From the NCBI RefSeq assembly GCF_025602895.1, contig NW_026516205.1:124001-188000 (forward strand): a stretch of DNA of 64,000 nt, given 5' to 3'. Of the stretch, positions 11,201 to 23,344 are shown one piece after another. A program made the translations under genes and the position numbers. The notes beneath the pieces are model-generated. The model worked only from the letters and a program-made list of their open reading frames with translations. It was not told the DNA's origin and did not search any database. The stretch's first letter is position 1. Each line of letters opens with the position of its first letter. Source of the stretch: Polychytrium aggregatum (Eukaryota; Chytridiomycota; Chytridiomycetes; Polychytriales).

Positions 11201-13527
11201 GGTTGGATCACGCACGTCATTGATCTCCTCAAAGCCGCTGGCGGAAAAGATGGAATGATCGGAAAGATAGTCGACTCGCGAGCTAGTATCCTTGTGGTAA
11301 GTTGCCACGCCGCCGAGCCGGGTGTTATAGCTTTTGCTGGCTGGTCGTCAAGCCAAGTCGGATCGGATCGGATCGGGTCAGACCAACAGGGCATATCCTG
11401 CATCTGTAATAACCATCACATCGCCGGCGTGTCTACCTTCTGCAGCACTGCAGCGACGGATGGGACAGAACCACGCAGCTCGTTTCGCTGGCACAGATTC
11501 TGCTCGATCCGTACTACCGCACAATCGAGGGCCTTCGCGTCCTGATTGAGCGCGAGTGGGTGGCCTTTGGACATCCGTTCAATGCCCGAAACGAGTATCC
11601 GCCCTTATCGCCAACGTCTCAAAGCTCTCCGGGGGGCGGCGGGTCTAGCAGCCACTCGCCCTATTCTTCGGCTTCTACTTTGGCTGGCGGGGCTGCTGGC
11701 ATGTTTGGGTCGAATCCGATTTCTGCCAGCATAGCCAGCACAAATCCGACGCAGATACCGCCAGCGGCGTCTCCGTAAGCACCGCGCACCGCTGTTGCTA
11801 TTGGATTGAAGCAGCTTGCGAGGGAGCTCGAGTCATGTAGGGGGGGGGAGAACCGCGTGTGCATGAGACTAGCTTCGACACTGACACCTGTGCATCCGCC
11901 CGATGCAGGATATTTATTCTGTTCTTGACGTGCTTGCACTATCTGGTTATGCAATATCCCAACGACTTTGAGTACAACGACCGGCTACTGGCCTTCTTGG
12001 GCCGCGTTGCCTCCGGATACGGTAGCTACGGTGACTTTTTATGCAACAATGAGGTGGGTATGCACTGTGCCGAGTCAGCCTGACGCAGCCGCCGCGATGG
12101 CCACTTGTCAAGCAATCCCCGCCTTCCGACTCTCACTGTTGCTTGCTCCCTCTTTTGTTGACCCCATCGGTCAGTACGAGCGACAGAGCATCAACCTCCG
12201 CGAACGAACGCTCTCGGTGTGGCACACCATCAAGACTTACTCGATCACATTCAAGAACGTCAATTATCAAAAGCCGCTGCCATTGTGCACATGCAAGCAG
12301 CCCTCGCGGAACAGCTATTCCCACGACCGGTTCTATCCGTACGATGAGCAAGAATCGATGCACGACCTGCACTACCCGTCTCACCACCACCATGCGCCAC
12401 CCAGCTACCCGTCATTCAGCTTTCATTCGGCGGACATGTCCCCCGGCTATTCCCACCCGTCTGTGCCGGCGGGCACCGCAAAGCGCTGCACGTCGACACA
12501 CTGCTGCTACGAAGTGTGGATGCATCGACATGTCTTGAGGCCGTCCTTCAGCCAGCAAGTGCTGTCGTCGTTTACGCTATGGGAGGAGCTGTACTTTCCC
12601 GAGCGCAACCCGATCCTGTGGCGACTCAATTCCAAGGTCCTTACCCTGGGCGACGATTGCGTGCCAGCGATGCAGGAGTCCAAGGATGTCGAGCCGCAGT
12701 CCCTCTCGCCGTCCATCCTGCGCATCATCCTGGACAGCCCCTTCAGCTTGTCGCCGCAGCTGAACCTGGCCGAGATTGTGCCCTCCAAGGTCCTTGCCCA
12801 AGTCAACCAGGCCAAAGCGTTTGTCAAGAGCCGGCTCCAGAAACAAAAGCACCAAGCCTTCCAGATGTGGCTGGACTTTGTGCACGAGCGGCGGAGAAAC
12901 AAGTGCCTGGCCGAGTCGATTGTGGACCAGATTGTCGACACGGCATGGGGCGTCATCGAAGAGAAGCAGCGCGAGGCCGAAGAAACCAACGAGGTCCTGG
13001 AGTTTATTTACGGCGTGGAGGCCTGCGGCTCGGTCGAGCTCGCCAAGGATCTGGGCGAGAGCCTTGTCGGCAGCCTGCGGGGCGTCTTTTTCGGCCTCGA
13101 CTCGCAGATGAGCTTCTCCGAGCCATCCAGCGACCACTTTCCGCGCTACCACCGCATGGGCTGGCGCAACGGAGGAGCAAACAGCATCTCGTCGTCGATC
13201 TACGACGTCTCCGAGTCGCACTGCGGCTCGGGATTTGCCGGGGTGCTCAAGTCGGAGCTGCGCCTGCATCACTCGCCCCCTGGTGCTCCCAACGGCTACC
13301 ACGGCTCCGAAGACTGGGTCGATGTGCCCGACGGGCCCAGCTTCTCGGCACGGGCCCGGGACATGCTGGTACAGCTCGCACACGAAACCGGGCCCGAGGC
13401 ACGGCTGGAGGATCTGTCGATCTCGGACCTGCGTGGCGGCAAGCTGAGCGTCTGCTGCGGACAGGGCCAGCCCGAAGACCTCGAGTGGTATCTACGCGAT
13501 GCCATTGAGGACCTGATGGGATCATAG
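8287..13527 (+). CDS. Myotubularin-family phosphoinositide 3-phosphatase
   Basis: Removes the 3-phosphate of PI3P / PI(3,5)P2 on endosomal membranes (yeast YMR1, animal MTMR6-8). Ten exons, 1,211 codons: 8287-8343, 8661-8987, 9327-9883, 10038-10329, 10474-10735, 10807-10970, 11147-11296, 11446-11774, 11909-12053, 12175-13527. [46 protein letters not shown]. Phosphatase: [68 protein letters not shown], catalytic HCSDGWDRT at the start of exon 8, then [20 protein letters not shown]. Cys and Arg of Cx5R are present, so it should be active. The C-terminal 450-codon exon holds an extension with [15 protein letters not shown]-like low-complexity parts and no FYVE finger that I can see. Intron 5 appears to be GC-AG (donor ACAG/GCAAGT). 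The exon 7 start is the least certain junction. Confidence 0.9.
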
Positions 13528-13973
13528 CGTCGTCGGGACTGGTGTCTCTCGACACACATCCCCCCTCATCCTTGGTTCTGTCATCGCCGCGTATATCTTT
13601 GATTGTCCGTCCCCTCGCTTTGCTTGCTCAACACCTTGATCATGCGCATTGACATGGTGAATGTCACTCCCGTCTCGATTTCATTCGTGGCTGCGTTGTC
13701 GGCCAATATCCTCGGTGCACTCTGGAAGAACAAGGAATACCCAGACCAGTTCGGAGTCAGAGCTCCATCGCGTTTCCGCCACGGTTGAGCGCAAGAGAGC
13801 TGGGCTGTTCAAATCGATCGGTGATATCGCAATGAACGATGTGTCTGTCTGGAGGCCAAAAATGGATGTGCGTGACTCGGGGTCGCAAGAGAGATCATAT
13901 TTCTTTGGCAGTTCTGGCGACAGTGCATTGCAAAGGGACCACCATCCACATCCCGCACCCACGAGTGAGAGGT
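13528..13973. other. Spacer between convergent myotubularin and Nup192/205 genes
   Basis: Holds both 3' flanks. No open frame with family resemblance and no repeats seen. Confidence 0.5.
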
Positions 13974-16900
13974 TCACTGTTGCGGCTGCAGAAGACTGAT
14001 GATCTGGCGGGAGATGGACTGGCTCAAAGCCGCCCGCTCAGAGGCATGCTTGATCAAGGAGTCGTCCTGGAGAAAGTGAGGAGAATGGGGGTTGGTTATA
14101 GCGTAAAGCATCAGCAAGCCTGACTGGCACGAGAAACGGTGCGGCACATGGGCATGCCAGGGACCACGCTCAGGGCAGCAAACGGCGCACGCCGATCTAC
14201 CCACCAGATCGAGCTCCTGCAGAGACTTGAGCAGCGGGACGAGGGTCCGGGCAGCCTCGCTTCGCTGTGCCATGGTCTCACGGATAGTGTCGCGGCTGTC
14301 TGGGGCCGTCGACACTCGGAGCAGCTCGTGAGGCTTCTTTGAGGGCGACGACAGGAAGTACTTGAGGTGTCTCCAGAGCAGCAGCAGGAGATGCTCGATG
14401 ATCACTTGCCACCGCATGCAGCGATCGCCACGGAGAGAACGAGTGCTGTTGAGTTAGTACAAGGGCTCAAGGGAGGGGCACTCCCGCCGAATATGTTGTC
14501 GACAGGACAGGGTCTGCGGTTGCGGTTGCGGTTGCGATTGCGTGCCGAGACTCACAGATCGATGACGATATCTTTCGTCGGGCCTGCTTCACAACGCTCT
14601 GCAGCTCGAGCTGGCAGATCTCCTCCTTCTGTGCCTTGGTGAGACCTTCCTTGAGGGCACCGCTTTTCAAGATGATCTGGGAACAGCAGTGCCATGGTCA
14701 GTGGGCCACCGAGAAACGAACCACCACCCCAATGCCCATCCGGCGCTCGTGCGAGCATGAACATGAACATGAACGTGAACATGAATGTGAACATAAATGT
14801 GCATCCGTGATACCTTTTCGACCTCGCCAGCTTCGAGTTGACTGGGATTCAGGAGCTTCTTTTGCAGATCCAGGTGGAGTTTGACTGCGACTCTGTACTG
14901 GCTAAAGGTATATTCCAGGTGCGACGAGAGGACCGAGAGCGGAGGATGGCCGTCTGGAGAACAGGGCAGGAGAGGGAGGGGATTAGGAGGCGATTGAGCC
15001 CGTATTAGCTCGACTTTCACTTGCGCGGATGGCTAACATGATGCGGCAGCAGCATACCAGAGTTCTGATATCGCCCATCGTCGTGGGCAAGTGAGGGACT
15101 GAAGAAGGGCCGGAACTGGTGATCTGTGGGAGTTCATGCACGGGTCAGTTTCAACACCGCTCGCGAGCCAGGGCAGCGGGGCTGAGCGAGAACGAACCTC
15201 CGGGGTCAGTGATTGCTTGGAGATAGATCAAGACATTCCTGCAAATCTGCTGCGAGACCGTGATGGCCTCGTGGTGCAGAATGGCAGTGTCCGACACTGT
15301 CGGAACAAAAAAGGTTAGATCGGTCTCAAAGTCGTGCCTGCATGGCAGTCTGGCGATCCGTCCCAAGGAGCTACCGATGTCCTGTCGCCTCACAAGAGCG
15401 CGATAAACATCGCATAGGAGCAGAGTACAATCGATCCTGTAGCAAGGGCGGGGAGCACAGGGTGCGAGCCTTACATGAGGAGCGCTCACTCTGCTTGAAG
15501 ACTTCGACGTCGGTGGTAGCTCGCAGCTGAGTCAGCCATTTGTGAGGCAGAGAGTACCTGGCAAACACATCGGTCATGAGGGTCTGGAAGGTGTGCTGGC
15601 CGCTGCCGGGGAGCTGGAGTAAAAAGCATGCAAGCCAGTTGGGTCAGTCTGGGCAAGGTTGCAAGCACCGGTATCGCACGCACGATCCATTGAATGCTAG
15701 CAGCAGATAGACAGTGGATGCAGCTGAATCTACCGATCGACTATCGACTATCGACTATCGCTTCGGGTCGTGATCGATGTGCGTGCATGCCGCTTGGCTC
15801 TGGTACTCACCACAGACTCGAGAGCGCGGGAGCGGATCGACAGGAACGACAGAATGGTGGTTATCTGGTCCAGCTCTCTAAGCGAGTCAACGGTGACGAC
15901 GCTTCGTCGGTCGCGCATGATGACATTGATGACGTTCTGGTGTTGCAGGACAAACTGCTCGATCTTGTCGACAATGCTCTTGCGGCCGCTGAGTTGCTCG
16001 ACGAGGGTGGTAATCAGGCGGAGCGCCGATGTAAGTGCCATCTGGTAACGCTCAACCTTGGCCGGGAAGAGGGTGCTGAGATCTGATTGCCGTGATTCGA
16101 TGTGCAGTTGCATCCATGGGTTAGAGTGTTGGCCAGATACAGCCGGATCGCTGAGCGTTCGAAGCACGAGGCTGCAAGACCGAGAGCAACGTCGATAAGG
16201 GAGCCACAAAGTCGCATCCATAAATGCACGAAGCTTACCAAGGGACGTGGTGTCGATTTCGGGACGCTGATCGATAAACTTGAGGCGGATGAGCGTGTCC
16301 ATGATGCCAGAGTCGAACAGGCTTGCGGCGCCTTCAGGAGTCTGGGCGATACGCAGCAGCAGCGTCATCTTGGTTTCGTAGATATACAGGGCATCAAGGC
16401 GATCTGCCAGGAGAGAATTGATTGCCGTGGGCGTGATACGCCGAGTGTCAGTCATGGGCAGTGCAGCGCCGCTCGTTGATGAAGTAGTCGAGCCGGATCG
16501 CAGCGAGCACCACAGGAATGGCTCACGCAGTACGCGGCAGATACGTAGTGCCTACCTTCGGCGCCGTCGCGGATGAGAAGCTGCAGAACTTCGTCGTCCT
16601 TTGCCAGGTTGGCCACAAAGCTACGAAGGAAACTGCGGCGAGTCAAGAAGCCAACCAAGTCGCGGTTGGCTCCGCGGTTGTTGCTGCTCTTGTTGCGCAG
16701 ATTGACCAATGAGGCAAGGACCGAAAAGGCGACGGTCTTCCAGATGGCGTCGCCGTCGACGGCATCGCGGCAAATGACTTCGTAGATGCGCTCGCCGCCA
16801 TTCTCGATGCTGTGAAGGCTGACATCGGAGCCGATGGACAGGAGACGAGGCTCGGGCATGATTGCATACTCGAGGTACTGCAGAAGAGCGCCGTAGTAGT

Positions 16901-19900
16901 TACCACGCATAAACATGGTCGAGTCCGGCCGGGTGATGCCCCTGACGATGCCGTCCAGGATGGCCCGGTGAGTCGACTCGGGCAGTCGGAAAGGAGTAGT
17001 TGTGTGCGAAGGTTGCAGCTGGGCAGGGGCGCTGACGCCAAGGCCGCTCGTCCTATAGCGGTTCTGGCGGAGCTTGGCGACCAGATGGATCACCACCCCG
17101 GACATGGTCTCGGCCGTGGCCGTCTCGGTTTCGGTTGCATCAACTCGCTCCAGGATCGCCCGGAGGATGTCTCGCAGGATCTCGTGGCGGGTCTCGGGGT
17201 CAATGCACTCCAGGCTGGAGGTCAGCGTAGTGTTGACGATTTGAGCCCAGGCGCTGATGCACTCCTGGCTAGCGTGGAAGAGCTCGCGCACAGCATTGCG
17301 CTCCACGAGCTTGGCCAGGATGCTCTTGGCTGCCTGACGCATCCCGAGGATATCGTTGCCGCCAGGGCGGTGGTGCATAAGGTATTCGTGGATAGTTCGG
17401 ATGTCATAGACAAGGCAGCCACGAGAGTTGCTCACCAAGAACTCGTGGTAAAGCGAGGGTTTGAAATAGTTTTCGCCAAAGATGGGGCTCTCTTCGAGGT
17501 TATCGAAGCGGATGACCAGGAAATTGAGCAGCTCGAGGATGACAGGCAGCGGCTGCTCCCGGCCCTCGTCCATTCGGTTGTCCTCGGGCGACTGGCTCTT
17601 GAACAGCAGATCGATCACACGCTGGGTGTAGTTCTTTTGTTGCCGGATTGAGGTGAGGTGCAGCTCGAGGGCGATCGACTTCATGAGCCATGACCTGCGG
17701 TGGAGCTGCGCCAGCTTGACGGGCATGTTTTCTGAGTGAGCCGAGTTGCCGTTCATGGCCGTGTCGCCGTCATGGCCAGGGCGATTGGCTGCCTCGATCT
17801 CGAGGTAGATGCCCTTGATCTGGTTGCAGAAGAAGGACTCGCGCGTTCGGAGATAGCGGGTGGTGGGTCCAGAGGTCTGTGGGTTGGCGCACAGACGGTA
17901 GATGAGCTCGTGGCACTTTTCACTCAGCAGCGGGTGGTTGTTGGAAAAGGCCTTGCGTGCGTGCTGGTCCAAGTCCAGGGTGCGGCGGTCGATCTCGGTC
18001 CGATCGGCCTTGAAGGGCGTGTCCAGTGCCAGCAAGGAGAGGATGACGTGCAGACACGAGATGGTCGCATTTGGCGAGTTGGGGTCAACGATTTTTGTCT
18101 GCGAGAACGGGCGGCTGACGTCGTAGCCCAGCAGCAGGTGGGCCACCGTGGGCGGCGGCACGTTCGTTGTGACGTTGGACAGGAACAAGTCGAGGATGGC
18201 GATGCGGATGTCGTTGACGAGGCCGGATCGGACGGGAGCCTTGAGCGTGAGATTCGCCTCGGGAACATTGGCTTCGCTTTCGAGCTCCTCGGACTCCTCA
18301 AGCTCCAGGCGCTCGACAAATCCGTAGATGATTTGGCGGAAGTACTCAGACCCGGCCAGGAACTTGACAAGACGGTTGATTCGGACGTGGCCGTCGCCAA
18401 CAATGGTCGAAAAAACACTTGTGTGCGAGATGGCATTGATGATGTGGACCGAAAGCAGACAGATCTCGTGGCTCTCGTGCACGTTGATGAGGCGGGCAAG
18501 GTGCACAACCACATCGCTCCGCTGGACAAGCGACTGGCTGAGGTCAACGACAGTTGGGGGCTCCAGAATCACCTTGGGACTTGCGATCGACCTCAGCTCG
18601 ATCAGGGTGCGAATGGCGCCGGAGATGAAGGCATCTTGATCCTGCAAAATGCGGTAGACGATGCGCATGGCCAAAAGAACGCAGTTTCGGATGACTTCGC
18701 CCGCTGGATCAGTCTGATTGAGGGTCTCCAAGTTCGCCTTGAGGATGCCAAAGAGCTTCAGGTTGAACTCGGAGCCAGGGGGGGAGAGCACACGGCGGTA
18801 GATCTCAAAGCCTGGGTGGCGCGTGAGAGCCGTTTGGAAGGCGTCGGCGACAGGGTCGATCTGCTCGGGCGTGCCGGGGACGGACTGAATGGCAAGTTCG
18901 TGGTCGACGATCATCTTGCGGAAATCAAAGCTCACCATCGAGCGCTCAAACAGGGTCAAGCAGGCGTCGTAGAGAGTGTACTTCTCAGGCTTGTTGGCGT
19001 ACGGGCGCGTATCCAGCTTCAAGAACACATTGTTGATGATGTAGAGAATGTACGGCCGGATGCCCGGGACGCGGTGCCCAGCGCCAAGGGTGTTGAAGGT
19101 GACCGCATTGAGGGCATATTTGTGTGGATGCAGCAGGTTGTTGATGAGCCGGATGAAGGCCAGGGTCTCCGGGTATGTCTGGGAGGCGGTCTCTGTCTCC
19201 TCGAGGTCGTAGAGCAGACCCTCGATCTGGGGCTGGGGATGGCTCTGACTCTGGGTCGGTGGGAGCGTCGAGATGACCTGGGCGTCCTCCATGTAGAGCC
19301 AGATTTGCTGCGTGATATCGGTGTGGGAAGCGTGCTCGATGGGGAGGGCAAAGGCAGCGACGGTGTCAAAGAGGGCAGCCTTGAGCTCGATCGAAATCTT
19401 GCAGACAAGGAGCCCAAAGAGCGAAGTGACGGCACGGTAGTGCTGGACTTCGTTGAGTGTGATGCGGGCCTCTGGCGAGTGGGTGACGACGTTTTTGAGC
19501 AGCCGCAGGAACGCCAGCATCGTCTCGATCTCCTCGGGATCCATGGACTTGCCCTTGGTGGTTGGGTTGGTAAAGGCGGCCGTGTGCTTGTTGAGGGAGA
19601 GAAAGAGCAGCTTCCACAGGCCCTGCTCCTCCAGAAAGGTCAGGGCAAAGTTGGCGCTGAGCGGGCCGCAGGCGATCGAGCCAACCATGTCGATATAGGC
19701 TTGGATCAGCAGCGTGGAGCGCAGGCCACGGGCCCACTTGACAAAGTTGAAGAGCTGGCTGTCTCTCCAATAGTCAACGCCAAAATCAGGCTCCTGCCCA
19801 TGAATGGTCGAGATCAGGCGGAGCAGATACTCAAAGTTGGAGTTTTCGGGCGAGTCTTCGTTCCGGTTTTTGAGGTCGGAGATGGTGCGCCCCATGTTCT

Positions 19901-21176
19901 TCAGGAAGCTGTCGACGGTGGCCTTGATCAGCTGCAGGAACAGGCTAAGCGACTCCTTCTCCAGCACCGACTTGGCGTTCTCGACGACGCCAACAAGATA
20001 TCGGAAGATGGGCGTGGAGACGGCAATATCGATGTACCGCCGCACCGTGTCGTCTATGCCGCCGCTGGAGTTGCCAGCGCGATGCTGGGAGAGCTGCATT
20101 CCGATCTTGAGAGCCAGGACCGAGCGGAGCTCAGGGGACCTAAACAGAGCCGCATTGTCGATCAGCTGGAAGACCGTGTTCGAGCTGACTGTCCTCTGAT
20201 TGTCCAGAGTCAGGATCGAGCTCAGGAGATACAGGACGTATACGGGCTGGTCCTCGTACGACTTGAGGGTCTGGACGACGGTTCGGAGATCGGACTCGGA
20301 GAGATCGGCGTAGTAGGACAGGTGGAAGATGAGATTGGCGACATCGAGGCTCTGTTGCTCGAGCTTGGAGACGTGCAGGCTAACAAGCGCCCTGTATTCG
20401 TCTGCCGTTAGAGAGGCCGGCAGCGAAGCCGGAACGGCCGCTGACGCCGAGGTCTTGTGGGCCGAGATCCTGGTGTGCAGGGCAGAGAGGTATTTGAGGC
20501 AAAGCTGCAGGAAGCCCTGCGGGACCTGCTGGATGATCTCGTCGAGATGGTGCCGGAACAGCTTGCGCGTCGACTCTGGAATCCGTGCATCGGCCGAGCC
20601 GACGAGCAGATGCAGCAAGCACGCAATCAGGTACTGCGAGTCTGCGTGGTAGATGTAGATGCCGGCTTCGAGCGGGTTCTTGTCGAGCCGGGATCGCGAA
20701 GACGAGGCAACGGCGGGCAGGTTGTAGAGGCCGTCGACCTTGAGGATGTCGCCAAAGACATTGACGTACTCGATGTATGTGTCTGTGGGCTTGTTTTCTT
20801 CCCGAGCGACATCGGCTGGGCACGGATCGGTTGCAGGAGGGAGACGACGGTGGCGGTTAGCGATGCCATCATTCGGGGACCCCAAACTCGCACTGGCAGC
20901 ATGGAGCCATATCCAAGCGCTGGACAACGCATCTCGATCCGAATGGCGCATCCCGATCAGCAACCAGCGGCGCCAATCGCCGCATCATGGTGGCTAACCT
21001 CGAGTCAGTTTCCGGGGCTGATGAAACTCGTTTCTGAAGAACGAGACGATGCGATGGCGGTTGTCCTCGAGCAAGACACCGAGTTCGTGCTGCAGAGACC
21101 TGGACGAGTCGGTAAAGACGCTCAAGATGAGGCCGTCGAGCTCCTCGTAGCGGGGCAGCCACTTCTCAGAGGACAT
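13974..21176 (-). CDS. Nuclear pore inner-ring scaffold nucleoporin Nup192/Nup205
   Basis: Large alpha-solenoid protein of the inner ring of the nuclear pore. Exon 1 (21176-20999) starts MSSEKWLPRYEELDGLILSV and ends FHQPRKLTR. Exon 2 (20815-16556) is one uninterrupted 4.26-kb exon of helical repeats with family landmarks such as YVNVFGDILKVDGLYNLPAV, FLQLCLKYLSALHTR, SLFLQLIKATVDSFLKNMG and LFNFVKWARGLRSTLLIQAY. Exon 3 (16403-16239: RLDALYIYETKMTLLLRIAQ) and exon 4 (16082-15811: FPAKVERYQMALTSALRLIT) keep phase. At least five more short exons follow to 13974: HTFQTLMTDVFAR near 15570, VSDTAILHHEAITVSQQI near 15270, HLEYTFSQYRVAVKLHL near 14900, LKEGLTKAQKEEICQLELQS near 14620, KYFLSSPSKKPHELLR near 14330, DDSLIKHASERAALSQSI last. 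Total about 1,900 residues, the expected size. Confidence 0.9.
14753..14803. repeat. Degenerate GAACAT hexamer repeat in a Nup192/205 intron
   Basis: About eight units of GAACAT/GAACGT/GAATGT. A second hexamer run of TGCGGT lies at about 14515-14541, also in an intron. Confidence 0.85.
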
Positions 21177-21843
21177 TGGGCGGATGGAAGCAACAGTGTC
21201 GGGCACGGATGTGGGACTGGGGTCGGGACCGAATCTAGGGCAGAGCTGTCTCGACAGAGGCTGCAGAGTTGTCTCGCGTGGAGAGGGTGGCCACGCTGCG
21301 TCCCAAGCTTGATCTGGACAGGAGGGGGGAGGCTCAGGTGTCCGCTTGAGAACAGGCCCGGTCGAAATCTCGCAGCGTCGCGGCTGGGTCTTTGCGAGAT
21401 CCCGCCGAGAGCGAGCCTGGGCGGCTGTGAAAAAAAGGCGGCTCTGAGGGCAGATCACGTGAGGAGACGGCAACAGCCAGGCCAGCGACCCGGCCACCTC
21501 CGACGCAGCAGCGTCCACGGCCGGCGCCTCGCCGGATGCCCGAGGCCGAGAGTCGCGGCGATTGTGCTGGACATGTGGGTCCGTGCTCTGGAGCCAGAAG
21601 ATGCAGTGCCCGTAGCATGCGCCTGCTGAGGAGAGTGCGGGGAGGGAATCCAACATCGATATCCCTGGCGATTCTGTATATGGCACGTGACTGTCCGTCC
21701 CGGAAAGCGAGACCAGCGAGAGCGAGACCAGCGAGAGCACCCGGTGGCATGTCCTTGCGGCTCCACTTTCGCTCCATCAAGCCGCTGCCCACCAGCATCA
21801 ATCCGCCAGCCTGTCCCTGTTGCTGTCCCCCTGCTCAGGCCCG
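21177..21843. promoter_or_regulatory. Shared divergent upstream region of Nup192/205 and DYNLT2B
   Basis: 667 bases between the two start codons. Contains a tandem GAGCGAGACCA-type duplication (about 21706-21735). The frames that cross it are extensions of exon shadows. No clear TATA box. Confidence 0.45.
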
Positions 21844-23003
21844 ATGGCTGCCGAAGACTCTTCATACGTGATTCGCCCGAACTTTAAGCAAAAGTACGAA
21901 TCCAGCATCCTCAACGCACATCTGGCCCATCCCTGGGCACGGCGGCGATTGCTGGATCCTCGTCCTCGTCCTTGGCTGCCGGGCTGCCCGGGGTTGTCAC
22001 GATTTCACGTACCCATGCCGACCGCTTCGTCATCCGTTTTTTTCTCAGGTTCAGACCCGCTATCGTCACCCGGCTTATCCACTCCATCCTGGTCGATCGG
22101 CTTACGGGCATCGTCTACCATCCAGACTCGTGCTCTCAGCTGAGCCGAGAGATCGCCGACGAAATCAAGAACAAGCTCAAGGGTGTGTCTCGCGAATGAG
22201 GCCGCCTTGTCTTTGCATGGAGGGGGGGACGCTGCTTCCAACACCGTTCACGCCGAGGGTGCTGAGGCCCTGACATCCTGGTTGATTCCATCCGCAGAGC
22301 TTGACTTGTCCAGATACAAGTTTGTTGTCAATGTCGTTATCGGAGAGATGAGAGGCGAAGGCGTAAGGTTGGTCTCAGTCCGCCCGAAATGGTCGCTCAG
22401 GCGGCCCCAGATTCCGCAGATATCGCTTTTGTTTCGCCATTCAAGCATCACAGCCACCTCGGCACATGCCAGAGCCATCGACCCTGCAATTCTCACCGCA
22501 ATCGCTTCTCTCAGGATGGGATGTCGCTGTTTTTGGGACGCCGACACCGACAACCTTGCCCAGGATGTGTTCATGAACGTAAGTGATGGGGCCCAACAGC
22601 ACCGCAGCACCGCAGCACCGCAGCACCGCAGCACCGCAGCACCCGGGACACGGTCGAGGGAGGCGACAGGAGCAGTGAGCGACCGAGGCGAAGGCAGCGG
22701 CATGAATCGGCCTTTGCACAACTCCAGTCGCCAGAGTGCCCAGGGGTTTGCGTCTGCCGTGCAGGATTCGCCACAAGTTAACTGCCGTCACTGACCCGTC
22801 TGGCTGCCGATTTCCTCACCCGTCTGGGCTGTTACTCGTTTATATGGGCAGGATTCGCTATTCTGCGTTGCCGTAGGTGCGTTATTCTCAGCTGCTCATG
22901 CACAGCGACTGCTTGCCTCGCTCGCACAATGGCCGGACCACATCGCCTCTGGCTCATCCATGCATCTGCGACACCTCCAGCGCATGGAGTTTACTACTAC
23001 TAG
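21844..23003 (+). CDS. Tctex1-domain dynein light chain (DYNLT2B/TCTEX1D2-like)
   Basis: Light chain of cytoplasmic dynein-2, the retrograde intraflagellar transport motor, and of some axonemal dyneins. Six exons, phases consistent, 121 residues: 21844-21893, 22049-22182, 22298-22367, 22515-22578, 22852-22876, 22981-23003. Sequence blocks: SSYVIRPNFKQKFRPAIVTR, LIHSILVDRLTG, EIADEIKNKLKELDLSRYKF, VVNVVIGEMRGEGVRMG, CRCFWDADTDNLAQDVFMND, SLFCVAVAHGVYYY. These match TCTEX1D2 along the whole length, including the FWDADTDN motif and the aromatic C-terminus. The last three exons are tiny (64, 25 and 23 bases). The ATG used is the only one in frame ahead of the conserved RPNF block. The gene implies the organism builds a flagellum. 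Confidence 0.92.
22597..22644. repeat. CAGCACCG octamer repeat, six units, in an intron of DYNLT2B
   Basis: Five perfect CAGCACCG units followed by one CAGCACCC. It lies a few bases after a 5' splice site (22579). Confidence 0.9.
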
Positions 23004-23344
23004 ATCCGAAGGGTGCATCGTCGGCGCGTTTTGTCGCCTCTGCCAATCGGCCTTTCGTTGCTGCTGCTGCATCCACGCCATCGACACCCGGACTCGCTGT
23101 CGGGACTTGGGCAGCCCATCCAAGACCGATCTGGCTGCCTGTGCTCCACTCCTTTTCTGTCTGGTGCACTCGCCCGAAAAAGAAAAAAAATGCTCGCTGG
23201 ATATTCGACTGGCTCTGCTGCCGCCAACTCGCTGGTGCGATGCGGAGCGGGGCTCAGGAAGCGGCGGTCATACAGAGCGTGTTCAAGTCGATTCAAACAA
23301 AATATAGGGCGGAAGATATCCAGAGGCGGAATGGGCATGCGCGT
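23004..23344. other. Spacer between convergent DYNLT2B and RPB8 genes
   Basis: About 340 bases holding both 3' flanks. No family-like frame. Confidence 0.5.

Noticed and set aside
16440-16556. Direct continuation IPVVLAAIRLDYFINE after Nup192/205 exon 2
   Set aside because: It can be joined in phase with an early acceptor but runs into a stop; the acceptor at 16404 gives RLDALYIYETKMTLLLRIAQ, which fits the family and keeps the frame.
17736-20411. 891-codon plus-strand frame
   Set aside because: Complete antisense of the big Nup192/205 exon; the opposite strand has the conserved helical-repeat protein.
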